From positions 1-39,451 of the forward strand of contig JAGNEZ010000057.1 in NCBI GenBank assembly GCA_018003015.1: DNA of 39,451 nucleotides. The letters run 5' to 3'. Positions 6,379-15,170 of this stretch are shown piece after piece. Below the pieces are notes generated by a model. The model did not search any database. It was not told the origin of the DNA and saw nothing but the letters and a program-made list of their open reading frames with translations. Positions within the stretch are counted from its first letter, which is position 1. Each line of letters starts with the position of its first letter. The translations under genes and the position numbers were made by a program. The stretch comes from Phycisphaerae bacterium (GTDB lineage: Bacteria; Planctomycetota; Phycisphaerae; UBA1845; PWPN01).

Positions 6379-7479
6379 ATGGTGAGTGACACGCGAGAGG
6401 TCGGCGCTTTAGCCGCGAGGTTGGTTCGGCAGGTACGCCGCCAAGTGCTCAGCGGACGGCTGGTGGGGGGAACCGAGCTGCCGTCGGTCCGGAAGCTGGC
6501 CAGCCTCAGCGGGATTGGGAAGGACACGGCCAGCCAGGTCCTGCGCTGCATTGAGAAAGAAGGGTGGGCCAAGCGGAAGTCAGGCTACTCGCTTCGGATC
6601 ACCGACGATGCGGTGACCGTGGCCAGGAAGCACTCCGAGCTTGAACCCCCCACGGTCATCGTCATGTTGGCGGGCAAATCGATCCGCGGTTTCGACCCCG
6701 GCATGGTGGATTTGCTGATCGAGGGCATCTCCCAGGTCTTCCACTCGGCCTCCTTCCGCAGTATTTACTTTGACCTGAGCCGGTGGATGGGCTTCGTCCG
6801 TCAGTGCCTGGAGGAGGGCAAGCAGTTGTCCTGCGAGGTCGGCTACGTGCTACGCAGCTTGCCGTCGGAAGTCTACCAGTTCTTCGCCAGCAGTCGAGTA
6901 CCTTGCGTCGTGCTGGGCCATTGTGATCCAAGTCTCAGTCTTCCCTCGGCGGTGATGGACATGGTCGAGGTAGGCCGTCTGGTGGGGAATGCCCTGTGTC
7001 CCGGCGGGCGGCTGGTGGCCTTGTGCCAGGACAATCTGGTGGGCTCGGAAATCCAGATCATCGAAGGTGTCCGGGAAGTGGCCGCCTCGCTGGGCTGCCG
7101 GGTACCTACGCCGGCGGATTTCCACTACCACCTGCCCACCGACTTCAACGGCGCTGTCGCAGGGATCGACCGGCTGCTGGCAGGGCGGGACCGTCCTGCG
7201 GGTCTCCTGGCCCTGCGGCCGGACTTCGCCCTGGCTGCCCTGAAAGTGGCCGCTCGGCGGAGGATCCGCATCCCTGACGAACTCCAGCTCATCGGCCTGA
7301 ACCACCACCCGGTCTTCCGCTACGTGCATCCGGCGATCACTTCGGTGGGCGACTCCTGGGTGGAAGTGGGCCGGCAGTGTGCGATGTTCCTGGGTGACGC
7401 CCTCGCCCACCTCCCCACGACCGCCTCGCGATACGTGGCCGCGACGACCATGGAGCGGCAGGAGTCGACACGGGCGTGA
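6379..7479 (+). CDS. GntR-type regulator with LacI/periplasmic-binding-like effector domain
   Basis: The protein has 366 residues from the ATG at 6379; an in-frame ATG at 6274 would add 35 residues of low-quality sequence that overlap the leader. Residues about 10-75 form a GntR winged helix: VRRQVLSGRLVGGTELPSVR then KLASLSGIGKDTASQVLRCI and EKEGW. The rest resembles the two-lobed sugar-binding fold of LacI repressors: PTVIVMLAG, EGISQVFHSASFRSIYF, GREV-type segments, PAGLLALRPDFALAALKVA, then IPDELQLIGLNHHPVF and HPAITSVGDSW. This GntR-LacI chimera is the AraR architecture, which usually senses a sugar and represses catabolic genes. It faces away from the pseudopilin gene and lies upstream of the three-gene module run. 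Its ligand is unknown. Confidence 0.8.
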   Translation: MVSDTREVGALAARLVRQVRRQVLSGRLVGGTELPSVRKLASLSGIGKDTASQVLRCIEKEGWAKRKSGYSLRITDDAVTVARKHSELEPPTVIVMLAGKSIRGFDPGMVDLLIEGISQVFHSASFRSIYFDLSRWMGFVRQCLEEGKQLSCEVGYVLRSLPSEVYQFFASSRVPCVVLGHCDPSLSLPSAVMDMVEVGRLVGNALCPGGRLVALCQDNLVGSEIQIIEGVREVAASLGCRVPTPADFHYHLPTDFNGAVAGIDRLLAGRDRPAGLLALRPDFALAALKVAARRRIRIPDELQLIGLNHHPVFRYVHPAITSVGDSWVEVGRQCAMFLGDALAHLPTTASRYVAATTMERQESTRA

Positions 7480-7619
7480 GACACGGGGATCGACCGCGGC
7501 GCGAAGGAGATCGGGATGGCGAAGTGGGTTCGGAACGGGCTTCGCAGTTTGAACCGGCCACGGCCTGATGCGAACGATTCGCACCCGTGGCCTCGACGAA
7601 TGCAGAGGAGGAAGACGAG

Positions 7620-9929
7620 ATGACAAGAGGCGATTCCATCAGGCATTGGAGCGCGATGGCGGTGTTTGTGATCAGCGGGGCGCTGGCCAGTCACGTTCAC
7701 GCCCTGGTACTGATCAGCCACCAAGGCCAGGCCGATCCGGTCGGCGAGGGTTGGACGGCGAGCGCCGGCGGCAGCTCGGCAACCAACGCTGGAGGCAACG
7801 ACGGGGAGGATTACTGGGGCATGCAAGTGCCTTCGGCCTCACGCCTCGGCTACACCGTGAACATCAGCAGCGACAACCTCGGCCATCCAGCGGGTTGGAC
7901 GGCGACCGTACGCGTGAAGCTGGTTTCGGGAGGCGACATAGCCAGCCAGGCGGCATTGCAGGTCATCGACGGCAAGGACCGCTTTGACATCTATCTGGCG
8001 GATGGCACCGGATCCGTCGCTCAAGGAGTGTGGATCCGGGGTGCGGCGGGCGACGCTCAGATCAGCACGCTCGATCCGTGTGCCGCCTATCACACTTACC
8101 AGATTGTCTTCGATCCGGCCGGCAACGGGGGCAGCGGCACCGCTTCTTTCTACATGGACGGCGCGCTGCTCGTGACCCAAACGCGCGACGATGCCGTGAA
8201 CAATACGCAGTATCGGCGGATCCTCTGGGGTGACAACAACTCGGGGGGCAGCAGCAGCGAGTCACGATGGGCTCTCGCCCGGTTCGAGTTGGGGCAGCGC
8301 CCGCTGGGGGTGTCCAATGACATGTGTGTCAACGCCCTGGTCGTCGCCGACGGCAGCTATGCCACGGACACGACCGTTGCCACCAATGACGGCGTTGCCT
8401 CCTGCGGCACGTCATCGACCAGTCCGGATGTGTGGTACGTGTACACCGCTTCCTGCAATGGCAAAGTGCATATCGACACGTGCAACGCGGTGTACGACAG
8501 CGTGGTGTCCGCCTATCGGGTCACCGGCTTGCTTTGCCCGGCCGAACCGGCCGACGAGGCGGGCTGCAGCGATGATTGTGGCGGGGCCCCGTGCGGCGGC
8601 CCAGGTTCTTGTCTGGTGCTGCCGGCGGTTGCCGGCGACAGGCTGCTGATTCGTGTATCCGGTGCCAACGGGGCGTCCGGGACAGCAACCTTGAACGTCG
8701 CCTGCATGGTCGATCCTCCTCCGCCCAACGATGTCTGCTCGGCGGCCGAAGTGGTCACCGAAGGGACGGTCACTGGATCGACGCTAACCGCCACCCCCGA
8801 CGGCGACGCAACCTGCGGCTCCTCGGGAGGCACTCCCGATGTCTGGTATTCGTTTACCCCAACCAAGTCGGGTACGCTTCGGATCATCAAGTCGGCGGCG
8901 TCCGCGATGTCAACCGTGGTCTCGGTCCACCGCACTTGCCCGGGTGGCCTGGAGAACCAGCAGGCCTGCGCGGCCAATGCCGTCCTGCTGACCAACGTCA
9001 CCGCGGATGTCACCTATCTGATCCGGGTGGCCGGCTTGAACGGGGCTACGGGCACCTTCGCCCTGGAGCTATCCGTCCAGGAGTTTCCGGTCGTCATCAC
9101 CCACCAAGGGTTGAACGACCCGCTGACGGAGGGCTGGTCGGTCGAGGACCTTGGAACGGGAGATGCCGCCACCCTCGGTCCCGGCGATGATGGCGAGGAT
9201 TACTGGGGCGTCCAGGTCCCCGACTCGCGGCGGGTGGGTTACACCGTCAATGTGAATTCTGCGGAGTTCGAGAATCCCAGCGGGTGGACGGTGACCATGC
9301 GGGCCAAGGCACTGTATGCAGCTGATCAGAGTCAGGCACAGCTCCAGGTGATTGACGGCAAGGACGTGTGGGCTTTGGACCTCATCGACGGCAGAGGCAG
9401 TTTCCCCCGTGGCCTCTACGCCCGAGTGACCGCCAGTCCGGGTATCGAGCTGATCGCGGATGTCGACCCAACGGCGGTGTACCACACCTATCAGATGGTC
9501 TATGATCCCGCTGGGGACAGCGGCCAGGGCAGCGTCTCCTATTACCTCGATGGCTTGTGGGTCGGCTCGCGCACCCGTGCACTGGTGCCGGATAACACCA
9601 CCTACTCGCGGGTGCTGTTTGGCGACAATACCGCCCAGACGCGGGGCTACGCCACCGAATCGCACTGGGCGATGGTTCAGCTGGAGCTCGGTCAGCGGCT
9701 GGTGGTGATGTGCCACGATCCCTTCGCAGATTCCGACGGCGACGGCGACGTGGATCAGGTCGATTTTGGCGCGATCCAGCTCTGCTACACGGGAGCAGTG
9801 AGCACGGTGACCAGCTCTTGCGTGTGCTACGATCACGACCAGAACGCCTTCGTCGACGCCCAGGACCTGGAAGCATTCTTCCGCTGCGTGGGCGGGCCGG
9901 CGGTCCTGGCCGACAAGGACTGCGACTGA
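7620..9929 (+). CDS. Secreted multidomain protein: two shared ~200-residue modules, two PPC-like domains, dockerin-like end
   Basis: The protein has 769 residues from the ATG at 7620, set by GAGGAGG upstream; an in-frame ATG at 7587 lacks a site and precedes the signal sequence. A Sec signal (WSAMAVFVISGALASHVHA) leads to module copy A (about residues 29-230). Two PPC-like beta domains follow (about 232-365 and 368-488), starting NDMCVNA and NDVCSAA and each containing DVWY. Module copy B is at about 490-695. The end carries dockerin or EF-hand-like repeats (DSDGDGDVDQVDFGAIQLCY and DHDQNAFVDAQDLEAFFRCV). The modules have a lectin-like or LamG-like feel (GWT...DYWG.QVP, LQVIDGKD, YHTYQ..DPAG, Y.DG) but I cannot assign them to a family. 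It is probably an extracellular carbohydrate-binding or surface protein. Confidence 0.75.
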   Translation: MTRGDSIRHWSAMAVFVISGALASHVHALVLISHQGQADPVGEGWTASAGGSSATNAGGNDGEDYWGMQVPSASRLGYTVNISSDNLGHPAGWTATVRVKLVSGGDIASQAALQVIDGKDRFDIYLADGTGSVAQGVWIRGAAGDAQISTLDPCAAYHTYQIVFDPAGNGGSGTASFYMDGALLVTQTRDDAVNNTQYRRILWGDNNSGGSSSESRWALARFELGQRPLGVSNDMCVNALVVADGSYATDTTVATNDGVASCGTSSTSPDVWYVYTASCNGKVHIDTCNAVYDSVVSAYRVTGLLCPAEPADEAGCSDDCGGAPCGGPGSCLVLPAVAGDRLLIRVSGANGASGTATLNVACMVDPPPPNDVCSAAEVVTEGTVTGSTLTATPDGDATCGSSGGTPDVWYSFTPTKSGTLRIIKSAASAMSTVVSVHRTCPGGLENQQACAANAVLLTNVTADVTYLIRVAGLNGATGTFALELSVQEFPVVITHQGLNDPLTEGWSVEDLGTGDAATLGPGDDGEDYWGVQVPDSRRVGYTVNVNSAEFENPSGWTVTMRAKALYAADQSQAQLQVIDGKDVWALDLIDGRGSFPRGLYARVTASPGIELIADVDPTAVYHTYQMVYDPAGDSGQGSVSYYLDGLWVGSRTRALVPDNTTYSRVLFGDNTAQTRGYATESHWAMVQLELGQRLVVMCHDPFADSDGDGDVDQVDFGAIQLCYTGAVSTVTSSCVCYDHDQNAFVDAQDLEAFFRCVGGPAVLADKDCD

Positions 9930-10064
9930 CGACCAGAGGCTGGAGGAGTTCGAGAACGTCACGCGATTTCGCTTCGATGTTGACCTGCAGGGTCGGTCGG
10001 TGAACCGGCGTCCGGTGCACCGCCATCCCCCGGTCCCGAAGCCCAGACCAAGCGAGGAGGAGAA

Positions 10065-10856
10065 ATGCGAAATCTGTGGAATCAGGCGGTGTACTTCGGC
10101 GTTGCCATGATCGTTCTGGGCCTGCTGGCATCCGGCGCAGGCGCCACGGTGCTCGTCACTCATACCGGCAGCGCCGATCCCACGACCGAAGGCTGGACGG
10201 CTTCCACGGGCGGCGGTGTCTCGACCAGCGGGCCGGGCAACGAGGACGGCAAAGCCTATTGGTTTGTCCAGTCCCCCGAGGCTAGTCGGCTCGGCTATAC
10301 GGTCGACCTCACCAGCGGTAACGTCACCGACCCCAGCGGGTGGACGGCAACCGCGGTCGTCAGGCTTGTCTTGGGTGGAGAGCCGAGCAGCCAGGCGGCC
10401 CTGCAGGTCATCGACAAGAAAGACCGGTTCGATATCTACCTCTCCGATGGCAGCGGCACGGTCGCCCTGGGTGTATGGATCCGGTCGGTAGCCGGCGATG
10501 TTCAGGTCAGCAGTGCCGACCCGCGCGTCGGCTACCACACCTATCAGATTACCTTCGATCCCGCCGGCAATGCAGGTGACGGGGCCGCTTCCTACTACAT
10601 GGATGGGGCCTTGCTCGCGACGCAGACTCGCGCCGATGCCGTGAACAACACCAGCTACCGCCGGATCCTCTGGGGCGACAACAACAGCGGGGCGGGCACT
10701 CCCAGCAGCGAATCGCACTGGGCCTTCGCCCAGTTCGAGACCGGCCAGCGCGTCGTCCCGGAGCCCGCCACAATCCTGCTGCTGGGTGTGGGCGGCCTGT
10801 TGTTCCACCGTCGCCGGCGACGAAGGTCGCCGCTGCTGCAGAGGCAGACGAAGTGA
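10065..10856 (+). CDS. PEP-CTERM protein with one copy of the shared module
   Basis: The protein has 263 residues. GAGGAGG precedes the ATG. A signal peptide (FGVAMIVLGLLASGAGA) is followed by module copy C (about residues 27-225), which is very close to copy A of the previous gene: SRLGYTVDLTSGNVTDPSGW, AALQVIDKKDRFDIYLSDGS and YRRILWGDNNSG. The C-terminus VPEPATILLLGVGG then LLFHRRRRRR is a PEP-CTERM sorting tail (PEP motif, hydrophobic segment, Arg cluster). In bacteria with an exosortase such proteins are cleaved and sent to the outer surface. It lies 135 bases after the preceding gene and overlaps the next by four bases. Confidence 0.8.
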   Translation: MRNLWNQAVYFGVAMIVLGLLASGAGATVLVTHTGSADPTTEGWTASTGGGVSTSGPGNEDGKAYWFVQSPEASRLGYTVDLTSGNVTDPSGWTATAVVRLVLGGEPSSQAALQVIDKKDRFDIYLSDGSGTVALGVWIRSVAGDVQVSSADPRVGYHTYQITFDPAGNAGDGAASYYMDGALLATQTRADAVNNTSYRRILWGDNNSGAGTPSSESHWAFAQFETGQRVVPEPATILLLGVGGLLFHRRRRRRSPLLQRQTK

Positions 10857-12742
10857 GCGAACCACGAGTGGCCGACAGGCTGGTTGCCGTTTGTCTCGCG
10901 GCCGCGTGCATCCTCGGCGCAGACGCATTGCCCGAGGCCCGCGCCGTCTGGTTGATCGATGTGCGCAAAGTCTGGGACCAGGCACCCCACAATGCGTTTA
11001 CCGACCTGATCCGCTTCCAGGGCCGGTGGTTTCTCTGCTTTCGGGAAGGTCCGATTCATGGTGTACCCCCGCTGGGTACGCCGGGTGGAAAGCTGCGCAT
11101 TCTGCGTTCCGACGACGGCGAAAGCTGGAGATCGGCCGCACTCCTGGACTGCGGTTCAGACCAGGATTTGCGGGATCCCAAGTTGAGCATCACGCCCGAT
11201 GGCCGGCTGATGCTCATTGCAGCCGCAGCCCCCGAGGCTTCGCCAGACGACCGGCAGTCGCTGGGCTGGTTTTCAGTCGACGGCACGGCGTGGACGGGTC
11301 CCATTGAAACCGTCGAACACAACCTATGGTTGTGGCGCGTCACCTGGCACAACGACATCGCCTACGGCTTCGCCTACGGCCGGCAGAGCAACGCGTTCCT
11401 CCGTCTCTACAGGAGCGCGGACGGAGCACTCTACGAGACGGTAATCGAGAGCCTGCTGGCCGGTCAGGATTACCCCGGCGAGACCACGATTCGATTCCTG
11501 GCCGATGATACGGCCTACGCCCTGATCCGGCGGGCAACGGGCACGAAGACCGGCCTGCTGGGCACGGCCCAGCCACCGTATGCCAACTGGACCTTCAAGA
11601 ACCTCGGCGTGCAGCTTGGCGGCCCCAACCTGATTCAACTGCCGGATGGGCGTCTTGTGGCCGGTACACGACTGTACGACGGGACCACGCGCACCTCACT
11701 CTGCTGGCTCGATCCGCAGGCCGGCACGCTCACGGAATTCCTGACCCTCCCCTCGAGCGGCGACACGAGCTATCCGGGCTTCGCATGGCATGAGGGCATT
11801 CTCTGGGTCAGCTACTACGCTTCGCACGAGGGGAGGGCTTCAATCTACCTGGGCCGAGTGGATTTCAATCGGGATCCACCTCCCTTCGTTGTTCGGCATC
11901 TTGGCTGCACCGATCCGCAAACGGAAGGGTTCTCCGTTTCCGTCGTCGGCGAACCCGCGACGCTGGGCGGCGGAAACGATGCCGAGGATCACTGGTCGAT
12001 CGCCGCGCCCACGTCAAGCCGGCACGGTTACACGGTCAATCTCGATCCCCAGGTCCTCGCCCACCCTGCCGGCTGGACAGCCACGGCACGGCTCAGAGTT
12101 GTGGCCGCCGCGGCCCCAAGCCAGGTCCAGCTCCAGGTGATCGACGGCCGAGATGTCTGGGCGCTGAGTTTCATCGACGGCCGAGGGGACTGGGCCCGCG
12201 GCGTGTACAGCCGGACCACAGCTGCCAACGGCAACGACTTGTTGAGCGAGATCGACCCCACGGCGGATTACCACACCGCTCAGATCGTCTTCGATCCTGC
12301 GGGCGATGGCGGAAAGGGCATGGCTTCGTTCTACCTGGACGGGCAGATTCTCGGTTCCCTCACCCGGGCCGAGGCGCCCGACAACACGAGCTATCGCCGC
12401 ATCCTCTGGGGCGACAACACCAGCGCCGGGCCACCTACCGAATCACGATGGTCATACACCCGGTTTGAGACCGGCCGGCAAGCCCCCAAGCTGTGCGGTG
12501 CCCACTTCGCGGATGCGGATGGCGATGGTGATGTAGACCAGTCCGACTTCGGCATGCTCCAGCGGTGTTACACCGGGCCTGACGGCTCCGAAAAAGCCGG
12601 CACGATCGCGTGCCGCTGTTTCGACCGCGACTTCCACGGCCTCGGCGACGGTGATATCGATACGGATGACCTGTCCGCGTTCATGGTGTGTTACCGGGGG
12701 CCGGAGTTGCCCTTATCCCCCGATGGTGACCATCGTCCGTGA
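10853..12742 (+). CDS. Secreted sialidase-like propeller with shared module and dockerin-like end
   Basis: The protein has 629 residues from a GTG at 10853 that overlaps the preceding stop in GTGA, implying coupled translation. An N-terminal signal (LVAVCLAAACILGADA) is followed by a propeller of about 310 residues with sialidase or exo-hydrolase style blades: FTDLIRFQGRWFLCFREG, LRILRSDDGESWRSAAL and LRDPKLSITPDGRLMLI. Module copy D covers about residues 348-541. The end (about 550-620) has DADGDGDVDQSDFGMLQRCY and GDGDIDTDDLSAFMVCYRGP, dockerin-like calcium loops. The FREG motif and the RDPKL stretch recall GH33-like proteins, but the Arg triad and Tyr/Glu pair cannot be assigned by eye. 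Confidence 0.75.
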   Translation: MSEPRVADRLVAVCLAAACILGADALPEARAVWLIDVRKVWDQAPHNAFTDLIRFQGRWFLCFREGPIHGVPPLGTPGGKLRILRSDDGESWRSAALLDCGSDQDLRDPKLSITPDGRLMLIAAAAPEASPDDRQSLGWFSVDGTAWTGPIETVEHNLWLWRVTWHNDIAYGFAYGRQSNAFLRLYRSADGALYETVIESLLAGQDYPGETTIRFLADDTAYALIRRATGTKTGLLGTAQPPYANWTFKNLGVQLGGPNLIQLPDGRLVAGTRLYDGTTRTSLCWLDPQAGTLTEFLTLPSSGDTSYPGFAWHEGILWVSYYASHEGRASIYLGRVDFNRDPPPFVVRHLGCTDPQTEGFSVSVVGEPATLGGGNDAEDHWSIAAPTSSRHGYTVNLDPQVLAHPAGWTATARLRVVAAAAPSQVQLQVIDGRDVWALSFIDGRGDWARGVYSRTTAANGNDLLSEIDPTADYHTAQIVFDPAGDGGKGMASFYLDGQILGSLTRAEAPDNTSYRRILWGDNTSAGPPTESRWSYTRFETGRQAPKLCGAHFADADGDGDVDQSDFGMLQRCYTGPDGSEKAGTIACRCFDRDFHGLGDGDIDTDDLSAFMVCYRGPELPLSPDGDHRP

Positions 12743-12751
12743 TCGGCCAGT

Positions 12752-12787
12752 CCTGAAGCCGAAGGCGACGGATGCCGGGGCTTCAGG
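12752..12787. terminator. Inverted repeat between convergent genes
   Basis: CCTGAAGCC at 12752-12760 and GGCTTCAGG at 12779-12787 pair perfectly (nine bases) around an 18-base loop. It lies just after the rightward gene ending at 12742 and overlaps the last codons of the leftward gene ending at 12783. It could stop transcription from both sides. No T-run is seen. Confidence 0.35.
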
Positions 12788-14630
12788 GGCGGGCCAGGAC
12801 TCCTTCGGCCGACCACTGGCCCAGCGGAGCGGCGGTATCCAGGGCATCCAGCGGACGCTCGCGAACGGAGAACAGCACGGCGACGCGAGCACGGGGAACA
12901 GCGGTCTTGACGCGGACCATGAGCTTGCGGGTGTTCTTGACCGGTTCCTGAGGCTTCTCCAGTCGGACCTCCTGCAGCTGCCAGGCTGCGTTCTTCGGCT
13001 CGAGCACGTCGGCGTACAGCTTCTTGTTCCCGAGGGTCAAGATGGCTCGGCGCCCGCGGCTGACGACGGCGGCATGGGTGTGCATGGCCCAGTCGGCCTC
13101 AACTGGAGTGGCGGCCTCGATTTCATCTTCGACGAGTATGCGGTCATCGCCGATCAGGGCAACACCGCGACGGACCTGCTGAGCGTGTTTGGCGTAGGCA
13201 GCCGTCAGATCGGCCACCGCAAACGAACCGCCGCCCGCGATCCTCGACTCGAAGGCGACCAGCGGGGCCTTGGCCGCGGGATTCTGGTTGTCACCGTTCA
13301 GCACGAGCGTGTTCTGGCCTTCGCTGCGCAGGCGGTAGTAAGTCCATCGCTGCTTGCCGAAGTAACCGGGCATGTTGTAGTTGTCGCCCCCCAGTTCGAT
13401 CGCCCATCGCTGCCCGAGGGCGTCCAGCACAAACGTTCCGAGGTCCAGGTGGCTGTGATTGGCCTTGTTGTCGCCGCCTTTGAACGCAATGAACAGGGCC
13501 TGCGGGTCGTTCCACTTGCTCCGCAGATAGGCCGAGTGAATGCCGCGGAACTGGGCCGCGGTCGGCAGTCGTTCCATATCCGCCGCACTGCCGCGCGGGT
13601 CGTACCACAGCAGGTCGAAGATCTCTGATCCGCCGAATTGTCGTTCGTTCACCGCGTACGCCGGCCGGTCAAACCGGCGGGCGAAGTACATCATTTGGGC
13701 CGCGGTGCCCGGCTTTGAACCCCCGTCGGCATAGTTGAATGTCAGGCCCGTCGGGCCAATGGCGTGGATGCGATACAGGCCCGTTTCCGCGAAGCCGGGC
13801 ATGGCCTGCAGACCGAAGTCATCGCCCAGGGCCGTGTTCAAGGCGGCCCAGTAGAACGCGGTATAACGCATCGCGTAATTCCAGTAGCCAGGCCCCTCCG
13901 CCCACCCGCCGTCGGGTGCCAGGCTTGCCATCGCCCGTGGAATCGACCGGCGAGCGTGCGAAATCACCTCGGCGGCCAGGGAGGGCTCCTCGTCGGCGAT
14001 GGCCAGTGCCCCGACGGTCATGCCCCCGTTGCACACCTGGTTCCAGTTGTGCCGCGCGACCGCCCACCAGCGACTCCTGCGATACACGTCCAGCCCGGGT
14101 TTGAGCCCTTTCTCGGCAATGGCCGTTCGGATGGCTTTACGACTCTCCTCCGAAAGCTGGTCGTACAGCCAGTCATAGCCGATGCCCAGGGCATTGCTCA
14201 TCTCCGCGGTGTCCAGGAAGTGCGAGGGGTTCCAGTCGGCAAAGGTGGCCGCGGTCAGCATCTCCTTCTCCGCGCGTTCGGCGAACCGTCGGTCGCCCTC
14301 CAGCCGGTACATTCCCGCCAGTGTGGCCACACGCCGCAGGCAGGTGCGACTCTGGCTGAGCAGGCGCGGCCCCTCCAGCCTGTGCTCGACGGTCGGCTCG
14401 TTGAGTATCTTGACCGCCTGGTCGCGGAGCCGATCGCAAAGCTTGCGGACATCCGTGTTCGTCTTGACCAACTCGCGCACGCGGGCGATATCATCTTCCA
14501 GCACCAATAGCCGCGGGTGGGCCGGACGTAGCGTACGCAGAACCTGCGCGTCCGCTGGAGTGGTTGCCGGCTGGGCAGAGGCCAACGCCGCGAAGATCAT
14601 CGACACGATGAACGCTATTACGGTATGCAT
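12783..14630 (-). CDS. Secreted heparinase II/III-like polysaccharide lyase
   Basis: The protein has 615 residues from the ATG at 14630, chosen because a clean signal peptide follows (MHTVIAFIVSMIFAALASAQ). In-frame ATGs at 14696 and 14744 give a poor N-terminus. The first half is an alpha/alpha toroid with HNWNQVCNGG (about 194-203) and WAEGPGYWNYAMRYTAFYWA (about 243-262). The second half has NHSHLDLGTFVLDALGQRWA then IELGGDNY, the conserved beta-sandwich motif of heparinase II/III family lyases, with His392 and His394 and a later YYRLRSEGQNTLVLNG. Such lyases cut uronic-acid glycans by beta-elimination (heparin, alginate or similar). Substrate cannot be told. A TACAAT lies about 115 bases upstream without a clear -35. 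Confidence 0.8.
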   Translation of the reverse strand: MHTVIAFIVSMIFAALASAQPATTPADAQVLRTLRPAHPRLLVLEDDIARVRELVKTNTDVRKLCDRLRDQAVKILNEPTVEHRLEGPRLLSQSRTCLRRVATLAGMYRLEGDRRFAERAEKEMLTAATFADWNPSHFLDTAEMSNALGIGYDWLYDQLSEESRKAIRTAIAEKGLKPGLDVYRRSRWWAVARHNWNQVCNGGMTVGALAIADEEPSLAAEVISHARRSIPRAMASLAPDGGWAEGPGYWNYAMRYTAFYWAALNTALGDDFGLQAMPGFAETGLYRIHAIGPTGLTFNYADGGSKPGTAAQMMYFARRFDRPAYAVNERQFGGSEIFDLLWYDPRGSAADMERLPTAAQFRGIHSAYLRSKWNDPQALFIAFKGGDNKANHSHLDLGTFVLDALGQRWAIELGGDNYNMPGYFGKQRWTYYRLRSEGQNTLVLNGDNQNPAAKAPLVAFESRIAGGGSFAVADLTAAYAKHAQQVRRGVALIGDDRILVEDEIEAATPVEADWAMHTHAAVVSRGRRAILTLGNKKLYADVLEPKNAAWQLQEVRLEKPQEPVKNTRKLMVRVKTAVPRARVAVLFSVRERPLDALDTAAPLGQWSAEGVLARP

Positions 14631-15170
14631 GTCATTGCCCCACAACGATTCGTGGAAAAGGACTTCTGCGAGAGCTCGAGAAGACTCGATCCCCATTTCC
14701 GAGACTGCCTCACCTGGTTTCGCCGCCAGGTGGCAGTCGGCCATTGTACAACGCTTCAGGACTCAGAGGGTACTGAACTCGCCGCAGTACGCCTATGCCT
14801 GGGCACAGCGTTGATGCACTGCCGCCTTGTCGTCGGATCGGGAAGCCCCCCCTGGGCGGGCCTCTGTCCCAGTATCTTGCCTTGAGTCGCCAGAATCAGG
14901 AGGGATACCCGTGGGCTACGAAGGACATCCGCTCGGGAAGGAGAGCCGATTCTGTCCTCCGCTTGACGGCGGCCTGTTCACCTTCCGGCTGCGGGCGCAA
15001 GAGCAAGGGCCCGGATCTGATCCGGGCCCTGCTGCATCTGTACACGAAAGTAACCCGAAACCGGTTGATCTTCCGGTTCAATCAGGGGCTAAGCCAAGAC
15101 GCTGTGACCCACACATCCCGCTTGGCCCCTGCCGGCGAGCTGCCGGTACCATCCCTGCTGAGCCGGAGCC
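14631..15170. other. Gene-free stretch between two leftward genes
   Basis: I see no supported gene. The right part holds a strong GC hairpin at 15006-15030. The left part is the leader of the lyase gene and includes a TACAAT-like -10 at 14748-14743 with no good -35. Plus-strand open frames here lack family features. Confidence 0.4.
15006..15030 (-). terminator. Strong hairpin after the PEP-CTERM gene
   Basis: AGGGCCCGGATC (15006-15017) and GATCCGGGCCCT (15019-15030) are exact reverse complements around one base; the tip would open to a small loop. Read leftward it is followed by TTGCTCTTG, a weak T-rich tail. It lies about 140 bases after the stop of the leftward gene at 15171. Confidence 0.45.

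Noticed and set aside
9069-10985. A very long open frame on the minus strand (about 638 codons)
   Set aside because: It is antisense to two well-supported plus-strand genes that share modules, has no ribosome site and no recognisable protein. Long shadow frames are expected at this GC content.
14743-14748. TACAAT upstream of the lyase gene as a promoter
   Set aside because: No acceptable -35 element is found at 16-18 bases; kept only as a remark in the gap entry.
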